Assembly: GCA_023391275.1 (NCBI GenBank)
Contig: JAEWBE010000077.1
Location: forward strand, 1-43,217
Direction: 5' to 3'
Source: Bacillota bacterium
Lineage (GTDB): Bacteria; Bacillota; Clostridia; Oscillospirales; Acutalibacteraceae
Length of the DNA stretch: 43,217 bases
Shown here: positions 6,390 through 14,591 of the stretch, piece after piece
How the letters are laid out: each line of letters opens with the position of its first letter
Position numbering within the stretch: the stretch's first letter is position 1
Translations under genes and position numbers: made by a program
The notes under the pieces: generated by a model
Databases searched by the model: none
What the model was told of the DNA's origin: nothing
What the model saw: only the letters and a program-made list of their open reading frames with translations

Positions 6390-7672
6390 TCCAGCTTCTT
6401 CCCGACTTAGTGCGGGCGGTCATATCCACCACTGCCAATGTCCTGCTGATGATAACGCTTTTGCAGCCGAAATATTCCAAAAAGGTTACGCTGTTGGCCA
6501 TGCTTGGCATTCTTTTCGCTGATTTAGGCACGGCGATCTTCTGTTATCTCAGCGGGAACTTGACCTTGCTTTCAAAACTTGACGTTGTTCTGTTTGCGGT
6601 GCTGTGCTTCGCTGTGCGGCCGCTGTTTAATGACACTTTTATGCAGTGGCTGTTTTCCTATCTCACCGTCCAGAACATCAGTGACATCGTCATTATCCTC
6701 AGCTTTATCGGTTCAAGGAAGTTGCCATTCCCCGTTTACGCGAATTCACTGCTGCGTGTGATCCTGTTCGGTGCATTTCTGCTGGTCTTATCGCGCTATG
6801 TGCGTCCGCTGTATCGGCAGGCAGTGGAGCATTGGACGGCGTATTTCGCGGTGGCGCTGGGCATTTACATCACATTTAATTACTATGTTCTGTCTTCGGA
6901 TGACATTGTTGTCACCCTGACCCAACAGGCTGTTTCGTTGCTTTTGGTGATTTTTATCGGACTCGCGGCCTATGGCTCCATTTTCCTCTCTCTCAAAAAT
7001 CTTCAGCGGGAGTTTCGGGTCAAGGAGGAAAACCAAAAAATGCAGACGGAGCAGGAATATCTTAAATTAGCCGCCGGCAATATGTCAGAACGGCTCAAAC
7101 TTATGGAGGAGGTGTCGGCGCAGAACAGCCTTGCCGCCCATGACCGCCGTCATTTCAACAATATGATTTTAGAGCTTTTGGAGAAAGGGGAAAATCATGA
7201 GGTTATCGCCCTGCTGAAAAAACAAAATCAGACTGCACCCAGGATTAGCAAGGTCTACTGTGAAAACCCTGTTGTCAATGCCGCTGTCTGCCACTATGCA
7301 AAGCTTGCGGAGCAGTCGGGCGTTCCCATTGTGATTGAACTGGATATTCCAAGAGACCTTCAGGAGGATGCCCTGGAGCTTTCCATGGTGGTGTCAAACC
7401 TTTTGGAAAATGCCATTGTGGCTTGCCTGAAACAATCGGGCAGTAAACCGTTATATATCAATTTTATCTGTCGCAATATCGGGCGTTTGCTTTTGGAGAT
7501 GGAAAATCCCTGCACAGAGGATACTGCCCTTGACGAAAACGGCTATCCCGTTACCCATGAACAGGGTCACGGTTTAGGCAGTAAAAGCGTTATCGCCTTT
7601 GCAAAGAAATATGACGGCGAACTAATCTATTCCATCGAAAATGGTGTTTTTCGGGTTCGTCTGCTGGTGTGA
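6386..7672 (+). CDS. HPK10-type sensor histidine kinase (AgrC-like, GHKL ATPase)
   Basis: A 428-residue membrane kinase, partner of the LytTR regulator. About six transmembrane segments fill residues 1-205 (among them VLLMITLL, ILFADLGTAIFCYL, VVLFAVLCFAV, ILFGAFLLVL, AYFAVALGIYITF, LLLVIFIGLAAYG), with no large extracellular sensor domain; this is the layout of peptide-pheromone receptors. A helical linker (207-250) leads to the H-box AAHDRRHFNN, with phosphoacceptor His252. The ATPase domain lacks a HisKA dimerisation domain and carries the N-box SNLLENAI (337-344) and a G-box GHGLGSKS near residue 400. Length and order match AgrC/ComD-type kinases. The ligand is unknown because no pheromone gene is recognisable in the window. 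Confidence 0.93.
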   Translation: MIQLLPDLVRAVISTTANVLLMITLLQPKYSKKVTLLAMLGILFADLGTAIFCYLSGNLTLLSKLDVVLFAVLCFAVRPLFNDTFMQWLFSYLTVQNISDIVIILSFIGSRKLPFPVYANSLLRVILFGAFLLVLSRYVRPLYRQAVEHWTAYFAVALGIYITFNYYVLSSDDIVVTLTQQAVSLLLVIFIGLAAYGSIFLSLKNLQREFRVKEENQKMQTEQEYLKLAAGNMSERLKLMEEVSAQNSLAAHDRRHFNNMILELLEKGENHEVIALLKKQNQTAPRISKVYCENPVVNAAVCHYAKLAEQSGVPIVIELDIPRDLQEDALELSMVVSNLLENAIVACLKQSGSKPLYINFICRNIGRLLLEMENPCTEDTALDENGYPVTHEQGHGLGSKSVIAFAKKYDGELIYSIENGVFRVRLLV

Positions 7673-7703
7673 GAACAGATAGATCCTATTTGTCAAGAGC
7701 GAA

Positions 7704-7751
7704 TTTTAAGTGAATATGGGTTTTTAAGTGTAAAAATGAGTCTTTTAAGTG
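7704..7751 (+). promoter_or_regulatory. Three direct repeats TTTTAAGTG, candidate LytTR regulator site
   Basis: Copies begin at 7704, 7722 and 7743. The last two are 21 bp apart, the spacing typical of LytTR-regulator repeat pairs, and the TTAAG core resembles the AgrA half-site. They sit between the kinase gene and the 73-residue gene plus giant protein gene. A weak promoter (TTGAAA 7788-7793, 17 bases, TACCAT 7811-7816) follows about 36 bp later. No binding data exist; this is inference. Confidence 0.35.
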
Positions 7752-7768
7752 TAAAGGCTCATTTTTTC
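7732..7768 (+). terminator. Probable terminator after the kinase gene
   Basis: AAAAATGAG (7732-7740) pairs with CTCATTTTT (7759-7767), and more T and CT follow. The loop is long (18 bases) and contains a copy of the TTTTAAGTG repeat, so this stretch may serve as terminator, regulator site or both. Confidence 0.5.
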
Positions 7769-7845
7769 TTTTTATTATGGTATCATTTTGAAAGAAAATT
7801 GTAAAAATTCTACCATATATTTCAACGTAAAGGGAGTGTGTTCCA

Positions 7846-8067
7846 ATGGAAAACCGCCGGCGCAGGCAGGAGGACGCGCCCCTCTCTGCCCCGAATGCAG
7901 AGGGCAATGTGTGGCCACAGCAGGTTTGCCCGGCTTTTGAGCCGAGAGCCGATACTCCGGGTGGGATACGGCAGTGCTGGTACTGCCGATGTTCCGACTT
8001 CCATTTGGACAAGCCTCGCTCACTGGATGTGGGTGTGTGCTACTGGCCGAAAAAGATATTAAAATAG
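7846..8067 (+). CDS. Small Cys-rich protein linked to a LytTR two-component system
   Basis: A 73-residue cytoplasmic-looking protein with no signal peptide. The start is basic (MENRRRRQ), Pro-rich stretches follow, and the C-terminal half carries CWYCRCSDF (Cys44, Cys47, Cys49) and GVCYWPKK (Cys65), with another Cys at 28. This could form a small zinc knuckle. I recall similar short proteins in Clostridia, but no assigned function. AAGGGAG about eight to ten bases before the ATG is a strong ribosome binding site, and the exported-protein gene starts 16 bp downstream, so the two are co-transcribed. It is too Cys-rich and lacks the membrane helix expected of an AgrD-type prepeptide. Overlapping reading frames on both strands here are shadows. 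Confidence 0.7.
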   Translation: MENRRRRQEDAPLSAPNAEGNVWPQQVCPAFEPRADTPGGIRQCWYCRCSDFHLDKPRSLDVGVCYWPKKILK

Positions 8068-8083
8068 GGGAGATAGAAACAAG

Positions 8084-11000
8084 ATGAAAAAAAGATTTTT
8101 ATGTATTTTGCTTTCGGTATGCCTGGTGCTGACCCTGATTCCGATTTCAGCAAACGCGGCTGCCGGTGAAATCTGGACGAACAGAGCATCCTATGTGAGC
8201 AGCAGACTGAACGGCGTATGCTACGGTAGTTCGAATTTTGTGGCGGTCGGGGCGGGCGGCACGATTCTGACGTCGCCGGACGGTGTGAACTGGGCAGACC
8301 GGACCGCCGCAAACTTTTCGGTGGTAGGCGGAGCGGACTTAAATGCCGTTTGCTATGGCGATGGAATGTTTATGGCAGTCGGAGCGGGCGGTAAGGTCAT
8401 TACATCGATGGATGGAACGTTCTGGACGCAAAAAACAAGTACGGGGCATACCCTTACGGCGGTGGCCTATGGAAACTTCACTTTTGTGGCAGTGGGAGAG
8501 AGCTCTTCGGCGGGTTATCTTTACACTTCAACCGATGACGCCGCCAGTTGGACAAGTCACTATACGTCCACCGGTTATTTTCTTAATGGAATCTGTTATG
8601 GCAATGGTCAGTTTTTAGTCGTTGGGGATACGAATTATAGTGAGGCGAAAGTTTTGACCTTTTCTTACGGCAGCAGTTGGCAGGATAATTCCAGTTCCAA
8701 TACTTCCTGGCAGGATCTCATTTCTGTGTGTTACGGAAACAATCTGTATGTGGCGTGCGATACGGAAAGCGGTATTTTGACATCATCAGATGGTACTACT
8801 TCTTGGGATTATCAGGATTACTTGAGTACCGGAATCGGTCACTCCGATGCGAATGCCTTATGCTACGGAGGAACAACCTATGTAGCGGTAGGCAGCTCCG
8901 GTACCGTCTATACCTCTGGGAATGGAATTACATGGGCGGCGAAATCGTTTGTTACGTCCAATCCCCTGCTTGGTGTATGTTATGGAAACGGGACCTATGT
9001 GGCGGTTGGTGAAAATGGCACGATCCTGTCCTCCGAAGCAGATGCTGCGCCGACGGTCACAGCGATTTCTCCAACAAGCGGTCCTGCCACTGGCGGAACC
9101 ACCGTTACCATCACCGGAACAAACTTTACCGCCGTATCTGCGGTGAAATTCGGAACGTCCAGTGCGGCCAGCTTTACGGTGAATTCGACTACTCAGATCA
9201 CCGCAACCTCTCCGGCCGGCTCCGGCACGGCGGACGTTACGGTTACTACCCCGGGCGGCACGAGTGCAACAGGCACTGCCGACCAGTTTACTTATGTTGC
9301 CGCGCCGACGGTCACATCAATATCCCCGGCGAGCGGTCCTGCCGCGGGCGGCACCACCGTTACAATTACCGGAACAAACTTGACCGCCGCATCTGCGGTG
9401 AAATTCGGAACGGCCAGTGCAGCCAGCTTTACGGTGAATTCGGCTACTCAGATCACCGCAACCTCTCCGGCCGGTTCCGGCACGGCGGATTTTACGGTAA
9501 CTACCGCGGGCGGTACGAGTGCAACAAGCACTGCCGACCAGTTTACTTATGTCGCCGCGCCGACGGTCACATCAATATCCCCGGCGAGCGGTCCTGCCGC
9601 GGGCGGCACCACCATTACAATCACCGGAACAAACTTAACCGCCGCATCTGCGGTGAAATTCGGAACGTCCAGTGCAGCCAGCTTTACGGTGAATTCGGCT
9701 ACTCAAATCACCGCGACCTCTCCGGCCGGTTCCGGGATGGCGTACGTTACGGTGACTACCCCGGGCGGCACGAGTGCAACAGGCACTGCCGACCAGTTTA
9801 CCTATGTTGCCGCGCCGGCAGTGACAACCGGCGGAGCAAGCGATATTTCATCCACAGCCGCGACGCTGAACGGAACCGTGAACCCAAACAACGCGTCAAC
9901 CACCGTAACATTTGAATACGGAAAGACAACCGGTTACGGCAGCACCGCGACGGCGGCTCAAAGCCCGGTCACGGGAACATCGGCTGTCGACGTGAGCTCT
10001 TCTTTGACAGGATTAACGCCTAATACAACTTATCATTACCGCGTTGCGGGAACAAACTCATCCGGTACTTCCAACGGTGAAGATAAAACATTCACCACCT
10101 TAGCAGCTATGCCGGCAGCGACAACCGGCGGAGCAAGCGATATTTCATCCACAGCCGCAACGCTGAACGGAACCGTGAACCCAAACAACGCGTCAACCAC
10201 CGTAACATTTGAATACGGAAAAACAACCGGTTACGGCAGCACTGCGACGGCGACTCAAAGCCCGGTCACGGGGACATCGGCCGTCGACGTGAGCTCTTCT
10301 TTGACAGGGTTAACGCCTAATACAACTTACCATTACCGCGTAAAGAGCGTAAATACAGCCGGAACAATTTATGGACTAGACGCTACCTTTACGACATTGG
10401 CAGTTGCGCCTACGGTGACCGGAATCAGCCCGGAGAGCGGCCCCGCTTCGGGCGGAACCACTGTTACAATCACCGGAACTGCATTTACAGGCGCGACTGC
10501 TGTTAAATTCGGAACGACCAGTGCAGCCAGCTTTACAGTGAATTCTGATACTCAGATTACCGCGACCTCTCCGGCTGGCTCCGGCACGGCGGATATTACG
10601 GTAACTACCGCGGGCGGCACAAGTGTAACAGGCAGCGCCGACCAGTTTACTTATGTCGCCGCGCCGACGGTCACATCAATATCCCCGGCGAGCGGCCCTG
10701 TCGCGGGCGGAACCACCGTTACAATTACCGGAACAAACTTAACCGCCGCATCTGCGGTGAAATTCGGAGCGTCCAGTGCAGCCAGCTTTACGGTGAATTC
10801 GGCTACCCAGATTACCGCGACCTCTCCGGCCGGTTCCGGCATGGTGCATGTTTCGGTAACTACCGCGGGCGGCACGAGTGCAACAGGCAGCGCCGACCAG
10901 TTTACTTATGTTGCCGTGCCGACGGTCACATCAATTTCCCCGGCGAGCGGTCCTGTCACGGGCGGCACCACTGTTACAATTACCGGAACAAACTTAACCT

Positions 11001-13735
11001 CCGCATCTGCGGTGAAATTCGGAACGGCCAGTGCAGCCAGCTTTACGGTGAATTCGGATACTCAGATCACCGCAACCTCTCCGGCCGGTTCCGGTATAGC
11101 GTACGTTACGGTAACTACCGCGGGCGGCACAAGTGCAACAGGCAGTACCGACCAGTTTACTTATGTTGCCGTGCCGACGGTAACCGGGATCAGCCCGGCG
11201 AGCGGCCCTGTCGCGGGCGGAACCACCGTTACAATTACCGGAACAAACTTAACCGCCGCATCTGCGGTGAAATTCGGAGCGGCCAGTGCAGCCAGCTTTA
11301 CGGTGAATTCGGCTACCCAGATTACCGCGACCTCTCCGGTAGGTTCCGGCATGGTGCACGTTACGGTAACTACCGCGGGCGGCACGAGTGCAACAGGCAG
11401 CGCCGACCAGTTTACTTATGTTGCTGCGCCGGCAGCGACAACATCTGCGGCAAGCAGCGTTTCATCCACAGCCGCGACGCTGAACGGAACCGTAAACCCA
11501 AACAGCGCGTCAACCACCGTGACATTTGAATACGGAAAGACAACCGGTTACGGCAGCACCGCGACGGCGACTCAAAGCCCGGTCACGGGAACATCCGCCA
11601 CTTCCGTCAGCTGTTCTCTTTCAGGGCTGGATCCGAACACGACCTACCATTTTCGCGTAGTGGCAGTGAATGCAGGGGGTACCGCAACCGGAATGGATCA
11701 GACGTTTACAACGCCGGCGCTGCCGGTAACAGCAGCTGTTGACAGTGTTGCGGCAACAAACGGAACAATCACTGTAACGCTTGACAAGGTGCCCTCGGTT
11801 GCTCCGACCGCAGCAGACTTTACCGTGACAAGCACAATTGACGGCGGTACGGCAAACAGTTTGTCACTCAGCGGCTTTTCATGGAGTGCATCAACAAAAA
11901 CGGTGACCTTTCGCTTTACACCGATTGCACAGGCTGCATCCTCACAAAGCGTGGTGATTGCTGTAAGCTACAATGGCGCGGAACCCGTTTCCGCAGCAGC
12001 GTTTACCGTTGACGCTATACCTGCGGTTTATGACACACTGGTAAGCATCACGGACCCGGAAGCCATAACAGGAATTGCAAACGGTACGGCAAAGACCGCA
12101 GCAGCCCTTGGATTGCCGGAAACCGTGGTAATGGTCACCAATAATGGAAACGTCAACGCCGATGCAACCTGGGATGTCGCGGGCTGTGACTACGACGAAT
12201 CCAAAACGGCGGAGCAGACCTTTACGGTGAGCGGAACAGTAACCCTGCCGACAGGGGTTGTAAATACAAACAATGTGGCGTTGACAGCAGCAATCAGCAT
12301 TACCGTAAAAGCCGCAACCGGCGGAAATGCACCGACTCATACAATCATAGGTTTTCTGCTGGATTATACAACGAAAACAGTACCTTATGGTACGAGCTTT
12401 GCCTCCTTGAATCTGCCTGATAAACTCAAAGCCGTTGGAAATGAAATCTCCAACCTTTGGATTAACGTTTCCGATTGGGTGTGCAGTGCGTTCAAGCCAA
12501 CTGTTCCGGGTACTTATACATTTAAGGCCGTTCTCGACAGCGGCTATGTTGACAGCGGTTATGTTCTGGACAGCTCAGTGAGCGCGCCGGAAATCAAGGT
12601 AACCGTAAAAGAAAAGGAAACCCACCACTCTTCAGGCAGCAGTTCTTCCTCCCCAACAGTAAATACGGATAAGACGGAAACAAAAGTAGATTCGGCAGGC
12701 AATACCGCTACGGTAACCACCAAGCCGGACAGCGTAAGCACGACTGGAAATACGGCGAGTATCGAGGCCACGGTTCCGAGTGTTACCGTTGACAACACCC
12801 CAACCTCCACAAACGGGAGCACGGTAGATACAGCGAAAAAAGCGGCCGTTACGATTAATGTGCCAACCGAGGCAATCGTACAACAGCTGGCTGCGAAAAA
12901 GGACGTTGATCTGACCATAACCGTGCCGTCCAAAGTTGTAAAAGGCGCCGTTGGGAATGCTTCGGTTGCCATCAACGCAAACAAGGAAATCCTTGAGGCG
13001 GCAAAAGAAAACCTTACCGATGTAACCATTAAGATTAAGGACGCCGATACGCAGCAGCTTGCCTACAGCTGGACGTTTAAGGGCGAAGATCTGGCGAAAT
13101 CCGCCGTTCCGGTAACAGATGTCAATATCTCAATGAGCGTGCACCTTACCACAGAAGTCCCCAAAGTCAATGTGATTACCCCGACCAACAAAGGTTTGGT
13201 GCTTTCCTTTGACCACAGCGGTTTGCTGCCGTCGGTAGCCAGTGTAAAATTTTCCGCGCTGGAAAAAGGTTTTAAACCGGGGCAGGCACTTTACTTCTAT
13301 TACTACAATCCAACCACAAAGCAAATCGAGTCGCTGGGAAAAGACGCCTACACCGTAGACGCAGATGGAAATGTAACCGTACAGATCAGCCACTGCTCCG
13401 ATTATGTGCTGCTGCCAAAAGCAGCACGCACCATCACGCTGGACACAAGAACCTATACCATGTCGCCGAAAAAGAGCTATGAAATCGGCGTAAAGCTGAC
13501 CGGTGTATCAAATACAACGATAAAGGCATACTCTTCCACCAGGGGAGTTGCCAATGTGACCGTATTGAAAAACGGGAATGTAAAAGCAACTGGCGTAAAG
13601 CCCGGATTAACTTATATTATGATTGATGTTTACGACAGCAAGAACAAGTTTCTTACCCATGCGTCGGTCAGGCTGACCGTACAGAAAGGTGTAAAAGAAG
13701 CCGGCAACTCTGCAAGACAGTACGGATTATTCTAA
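8084..13735 (+). CDS. Giant exported repeat protein (propeller-like head, IPT/TIG and Fn3-like repeats, Ig-like tail)
   Basis: An 1883-residue exported protein. A classic signal peptide (MKKRFLCILLSVCLVLTLIP, cleavage near ANA-AA, residue 26) leads to seven repeats of the form GVCYG..FVAVG.GGTILTS.DG..W (residues 42-320), which probably fold as a seven-bladed propeller. Then come three IPT/TIG domains (322-576), two Fn3-like domains (577-774), four more IPT/TIG domains (775-1114), one Fn3-like domain (1115-1213), a SwmB-like beta domain (1214-1320), Ig-like domains (to about 1500), a Ser-rich linker (SSGSSSSS), a large domain and a final Ig-like domain (about 1770-1868). No LPXTG signal, SLH domain or C-terminal transmembrane helix is seen, so it is secreted or held non-covalently. 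A role in adhesion or surface structure is inference. GGGGAGA precedes the ATG. It is probably controlled by the adjacent LytTR system. Confidence 0.9.
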   Translation: MKKRFLCILLSVCLVLTLIPISANAAAGEIWTNRASYVSSRLNGVCYGSSNFVAVGAGGTILTSPDGVNWADRTAANFSVVGGADLNAVCYGDGMFMAVGAGGKVITSMDGTFWTQKTSTGHTLTAVAYGNFTFVAVGESSSAGYLYTSTDDAASWTSHYTSTGYFLNGICYGNGQFLVVGDTNYSEAKVLTFSYGSSWQDNSSSNTSWQDLISVCYGNNLYVACDTESGILTSSDGTTSWDYQDYLSTGIGHSDANALCYGGTTYVAVGSSGTVYTSGNGITWAAKSFVTSNPLLGVCYGNGTYVAVGENGTILSSEADAAPTVTAISPTSGPATGGTTVTITGTNFTAVSAVKFGTSSAASFTVNSTTQITATSPAGSGTADVTVTTPGGTSATGTADQFTYVAAPTVTSISPASGPAAGGTTVTITGTNLTAASAVKFGTASAASFTVNSATQITATSPAGSGTADFTVTTAGGTSATSTADQFTYVAAPTVTSISPASGPAAGGTTITITGTNLTAASAVKFGTSSAASFTVNSATQITATSPAGSGMAYVTVTTPGGTSATGTADQFTYVAAPAVTTGGASDISSTAATLNGTVNPNNASTTVTFEYGKTTGYGSTATAAQSPVTGTSAVDVSSSLTGLTPNTTYHYRVAGTNSSGTSNGEDKTFTTLAAMPAATTGGASDISSTAATLNGTVNPNNASTTVTFEYGKTTGYGSTATATQSPVTGTSAVDVSSSLTGLTPNTTYHYRVKSVNTAGTIYGLDATFTTLAVAPTVTGISPESGPASGGTTVTITGTAFTGATAVKFGTTSAASFTVNSDTQITATSPAGSGTADITVTTAGGTSVTGSADQFTYVAAPTVTSISPASGPVAGGTTVTITGTNLTAASAVKFGASSAASFTVNSATQITATSPAGSGMVHVSVTTAGGTSATGSADQFTYVAVPTVTSISPASGPVTGGTTVTITGTNLTSASAVKFGTASAASFTVNSDTQITATSPAGSGIAYVTVTTAGGTSATGSTDQFTYVAVPTVTGISPASGPVAGGTTVTITGTNLTAASAVKFGAASAASFTVNSATQITATSPVGSGMVHVTVTTAGGTSATGSADQFTYVAAPAATTSAASSVSSTAATLNGTVNPNSASTTVTFEYGKTTGYGSTATATQSPVTGTSATSVSCSLSGLDPNTTYHFRVVAVNAGGTATGMDQTFTTPALPVTAAVDSVAATNGTITVTLDKVPSVAPTAADFTVTSTIDGGTANSLSLSGFSWSASTKTVTFRFTPIAQAASSQSVVIAVSYNGAEPVSAAAFTVDAIPAVYDTLVSITDPEAITGIANGTAKTAAALGLPETVVMVTNNGNVNADATWDVAGCDYDESKTAEQTFTVSGTVTLPTGVVNTNNVALTAAISITVKAATGGNAPTHTIIGFLLDYTTKTVPYGTSFASLNLPDKLKAVGNEISNLWINVSDWVCSAFKPTVPGTYTFKAVLDSGYVDSGYVLDSSVSAPEIKVTVKEKETHHSSGSSSSSPTVNTDKTETKVDSAGNTATVTTKPDSVSTTGNTASIEATVPSVTVDNTPTSTNGSTVDTAKKAAVTINVPTEAIVQQLAAKKDVDLTITVPSKVVKGAVGNASVAINANKEILEAAKENLTDVTIKIKDADTQQLAYSWTFKGEDLAKSAVPVTDVNISMSVHLTTEVPKVNVITPTNKGLVLSFDHSGLLPSVASVKFSALEKGFKPGQALYFYYYNPTTKQIESLGKDAYTVDADGNVTVQISHCSDYVLLPKAARTITLDTRTYTMSPKKSYEIGVKLTGVSNTTIKAYSSTRGVANVTVLKNGNVKATGVKPGLTYIMIDVYDSKNKFLTHASVRLTVQKGVKEAGNSARQYGLF
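9047..9811 (+). repeat. Three tandem 255-bp IPT/TIG units (first block)
   Basis: Units start at 9047, 9302 and 9557, each exactly 255 bp (85 codons) and highly similar at DNA level, each beginning with Ala-Pro-Thr-Val-Thr and containing GGTTVTITGTN-like and VKFGT-like segments. Confidence 0.9.
9812..10405 (+). repeat. Two tandem 297-bp Fn3-like units
   Basis: Units start at 9812 and 10109, each exactly 297 bp (99 codons), with near-identical DNA in the first three quarters. Key segments are SSTAATLNGTVNPN, VTFEYGKTTGYG and NTTYHYRV. A third copy lies at 11426-11722. Confidence 0.88.
10406..11425 (+). repeat. Four tandem 255-bp IPT/TIG units (second block)
   Basis: Units start at 10406, 10661, 10916 and 11171, again exactly 255 bp each. 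Units 10661 and 11171 are almost identical over their whole length, which points to recent duplication or gene conversion. Confidence 0.9.
11426..11722 (+). repeat. Third 297-bp Fn3-like unit
   Basis: The same length and start (APAATTSAAS) as the units at 9812 and 10109, but the last third has diverged (ATSVSCSLSGLDPNTTYHFRV). Confidence 0.85.
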
Positions 13736-13746
13736 GGCATTGTATT

Positions 13747-13786
13747 AAGGGCTGGATTTATCGTCGAAGATAAATCCAGCCCTTTT
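13747..13786 (+). terminator. Rho-independent terminator after the giant protein gene
   Basis: AAGGGCTGGATTTA (13747-13760) pairs with TAAATCCAGCCCTT (13771-13784) around TCGTCGAAGA, with TTTT at the end. It lies 11 bp after the stop codon. Confidence 0.9.
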
Positions 13787-13860
13787 GTAAGAATAAGATG
13801 CAGTTTCGGCAAGTGTGCCGGATGCCCGTCAATAAAATATTCAAATTACATCTCAGCACT

Positions 13861-13912
13861 ATTGACCGAATCGGTAAATAGTGCTATTCTTCTATTAACC
13901 GATTCGATCAAT
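13861..13912. promoter_or_regulatory. TetR-type operator pair
   Basis: ATTGACCGAATCGGT (13861-13875) is mirrored by ACCGATTCGATCAAT (13898-13912) with one mismatch. Each arm also holds an internal dyad (ACCGA-A-TCGGT in the left arm). The left arm covers the -35 and the right arm lies just before the TetR ribosome binding site, a typical autorepression layout. Confidence 0.7.
13862..13890 (+). promoter_or_regulatory. Promoter of the tetR-rph unit
   Basis: -35 TTGACC (13862-13867), 17-base spacer, -10 TATTCT (13885-13890). The -35 lies inside the left operator arm. Confidence 0.65.
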
Positions 13913-13932
13913 GAAGGTTTGAGGTGAATCTT

Positions 13933-14547
13933 GTGGAAAAATTTTTAAGTTTACCTGCCGAGAAACAAAATACAATGATTGATGCTGCTCTTACGTGTTT
14001 CGGTGCGAATGGCTATAAAAAAGCGTCGGTAAGTGATATTGCCTCTGTGGCTGGAGTTTCCAAGGCGCTGATTTTTCATTACTTCACATCAAAAAAAAAT
14101 TTATATCTCTATTTGGTTGAGCTATGCGGTAATATTTTTATGAATGAGATTGATGAAAAGCTGGATAACACTGTCACAGATTTTTTTGACAGAATTAAAA
14201 TAACAAGCGATATCGAGGTTTCACTTATGAAAAGGCACCCTGCGTTCCTGTCGTTTTTATCAAGTATGTATTTTGAAAACGACGAGGAAGTGAAAAGCGA
14301 TATAAAAGCTATTTTGAAAAAAACGGAAGCTTTTAGGGACAGAATAACCCTGAATGGCATAGACACTTCAAAATTTAAGGATAATATTGATCTGAAGCTG
14401 GTGATGCAAATGCTTACATGGATAGGCGACGGGTATGCAGCTCAATCATCAAAAAATACAGAAACTGATTATGATGCCTTATTAAAAGTGTTATATAATT
14501 GCCTGGATATGTTGAAAAACAACTTTTATAAAGAGGAATACGTGTAA
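13933..14547 (+). CDS. TetR/AcrR-family transcriptional repressor
   Basis: A 204-residue regulator. The N-terminal TetR HTH is clear: AALTCFGANGYKKASVSDIASVAGVSKALIFHYF, split here as helix 1 AALTCFGANGY, helix 2 ASVSDIASVAG and recognition helix VSKALIFHYF, then TSKKNLYLYLVE. The C-terminal ligand-binding part is all-helical and unspecific. I chose GTG 13933, six bases after GAGGTG; a GTG three codons earlier (13924) is possible. It is the first gene of a two-gene unit with the rifampin phosphotransferase, 44 bp upstream of it, and probably represses both through the 13861-13912 operator. A rifamycin or related aromatic inducer is a guess from context. Confidence 0.9.
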   Translation: MEKFLSLPAEKQNTMIDAALTCFGANGYKKASVSDIASVAGVSKALIFHYFTSKKNLYLYLVELCGNIFMNEIDEKLDNTVTDFFDRIKITSDIEVSLMKRHPAFLSFLSSMYFENDEEVKSDIKAILKKTEAFRDRITLNGIDTSKFKDNIDLKLVMQMLTWIGDGYAAQSSKNTETDYDALLKVLYNCLDMLKNNFYKEEYV

Positions 14548-14591
14548 AGATTTCGTAAGCGTAACTTGATAAAGTGGAGAGGAGAATATTT

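Noticed and set aside
10651..11385. Two antisense frames of 74 codons opposite the IPT repeats
   Set aside because: They are identical mirror products of the repeated coding DNA, with no start signals of their own.
9047..11722. Regular repeats as a CRISPR array
   Set aside because: Units are 255 and 297 bp, translate in one frame as IPT/Fn3-like domains and have no spacer structure.
12559..13029. 156-codon antisense frame
   Set aside because: A shadow of the giant protein gene caused by its codon pattern; no ribosome binding site or family resemblance.
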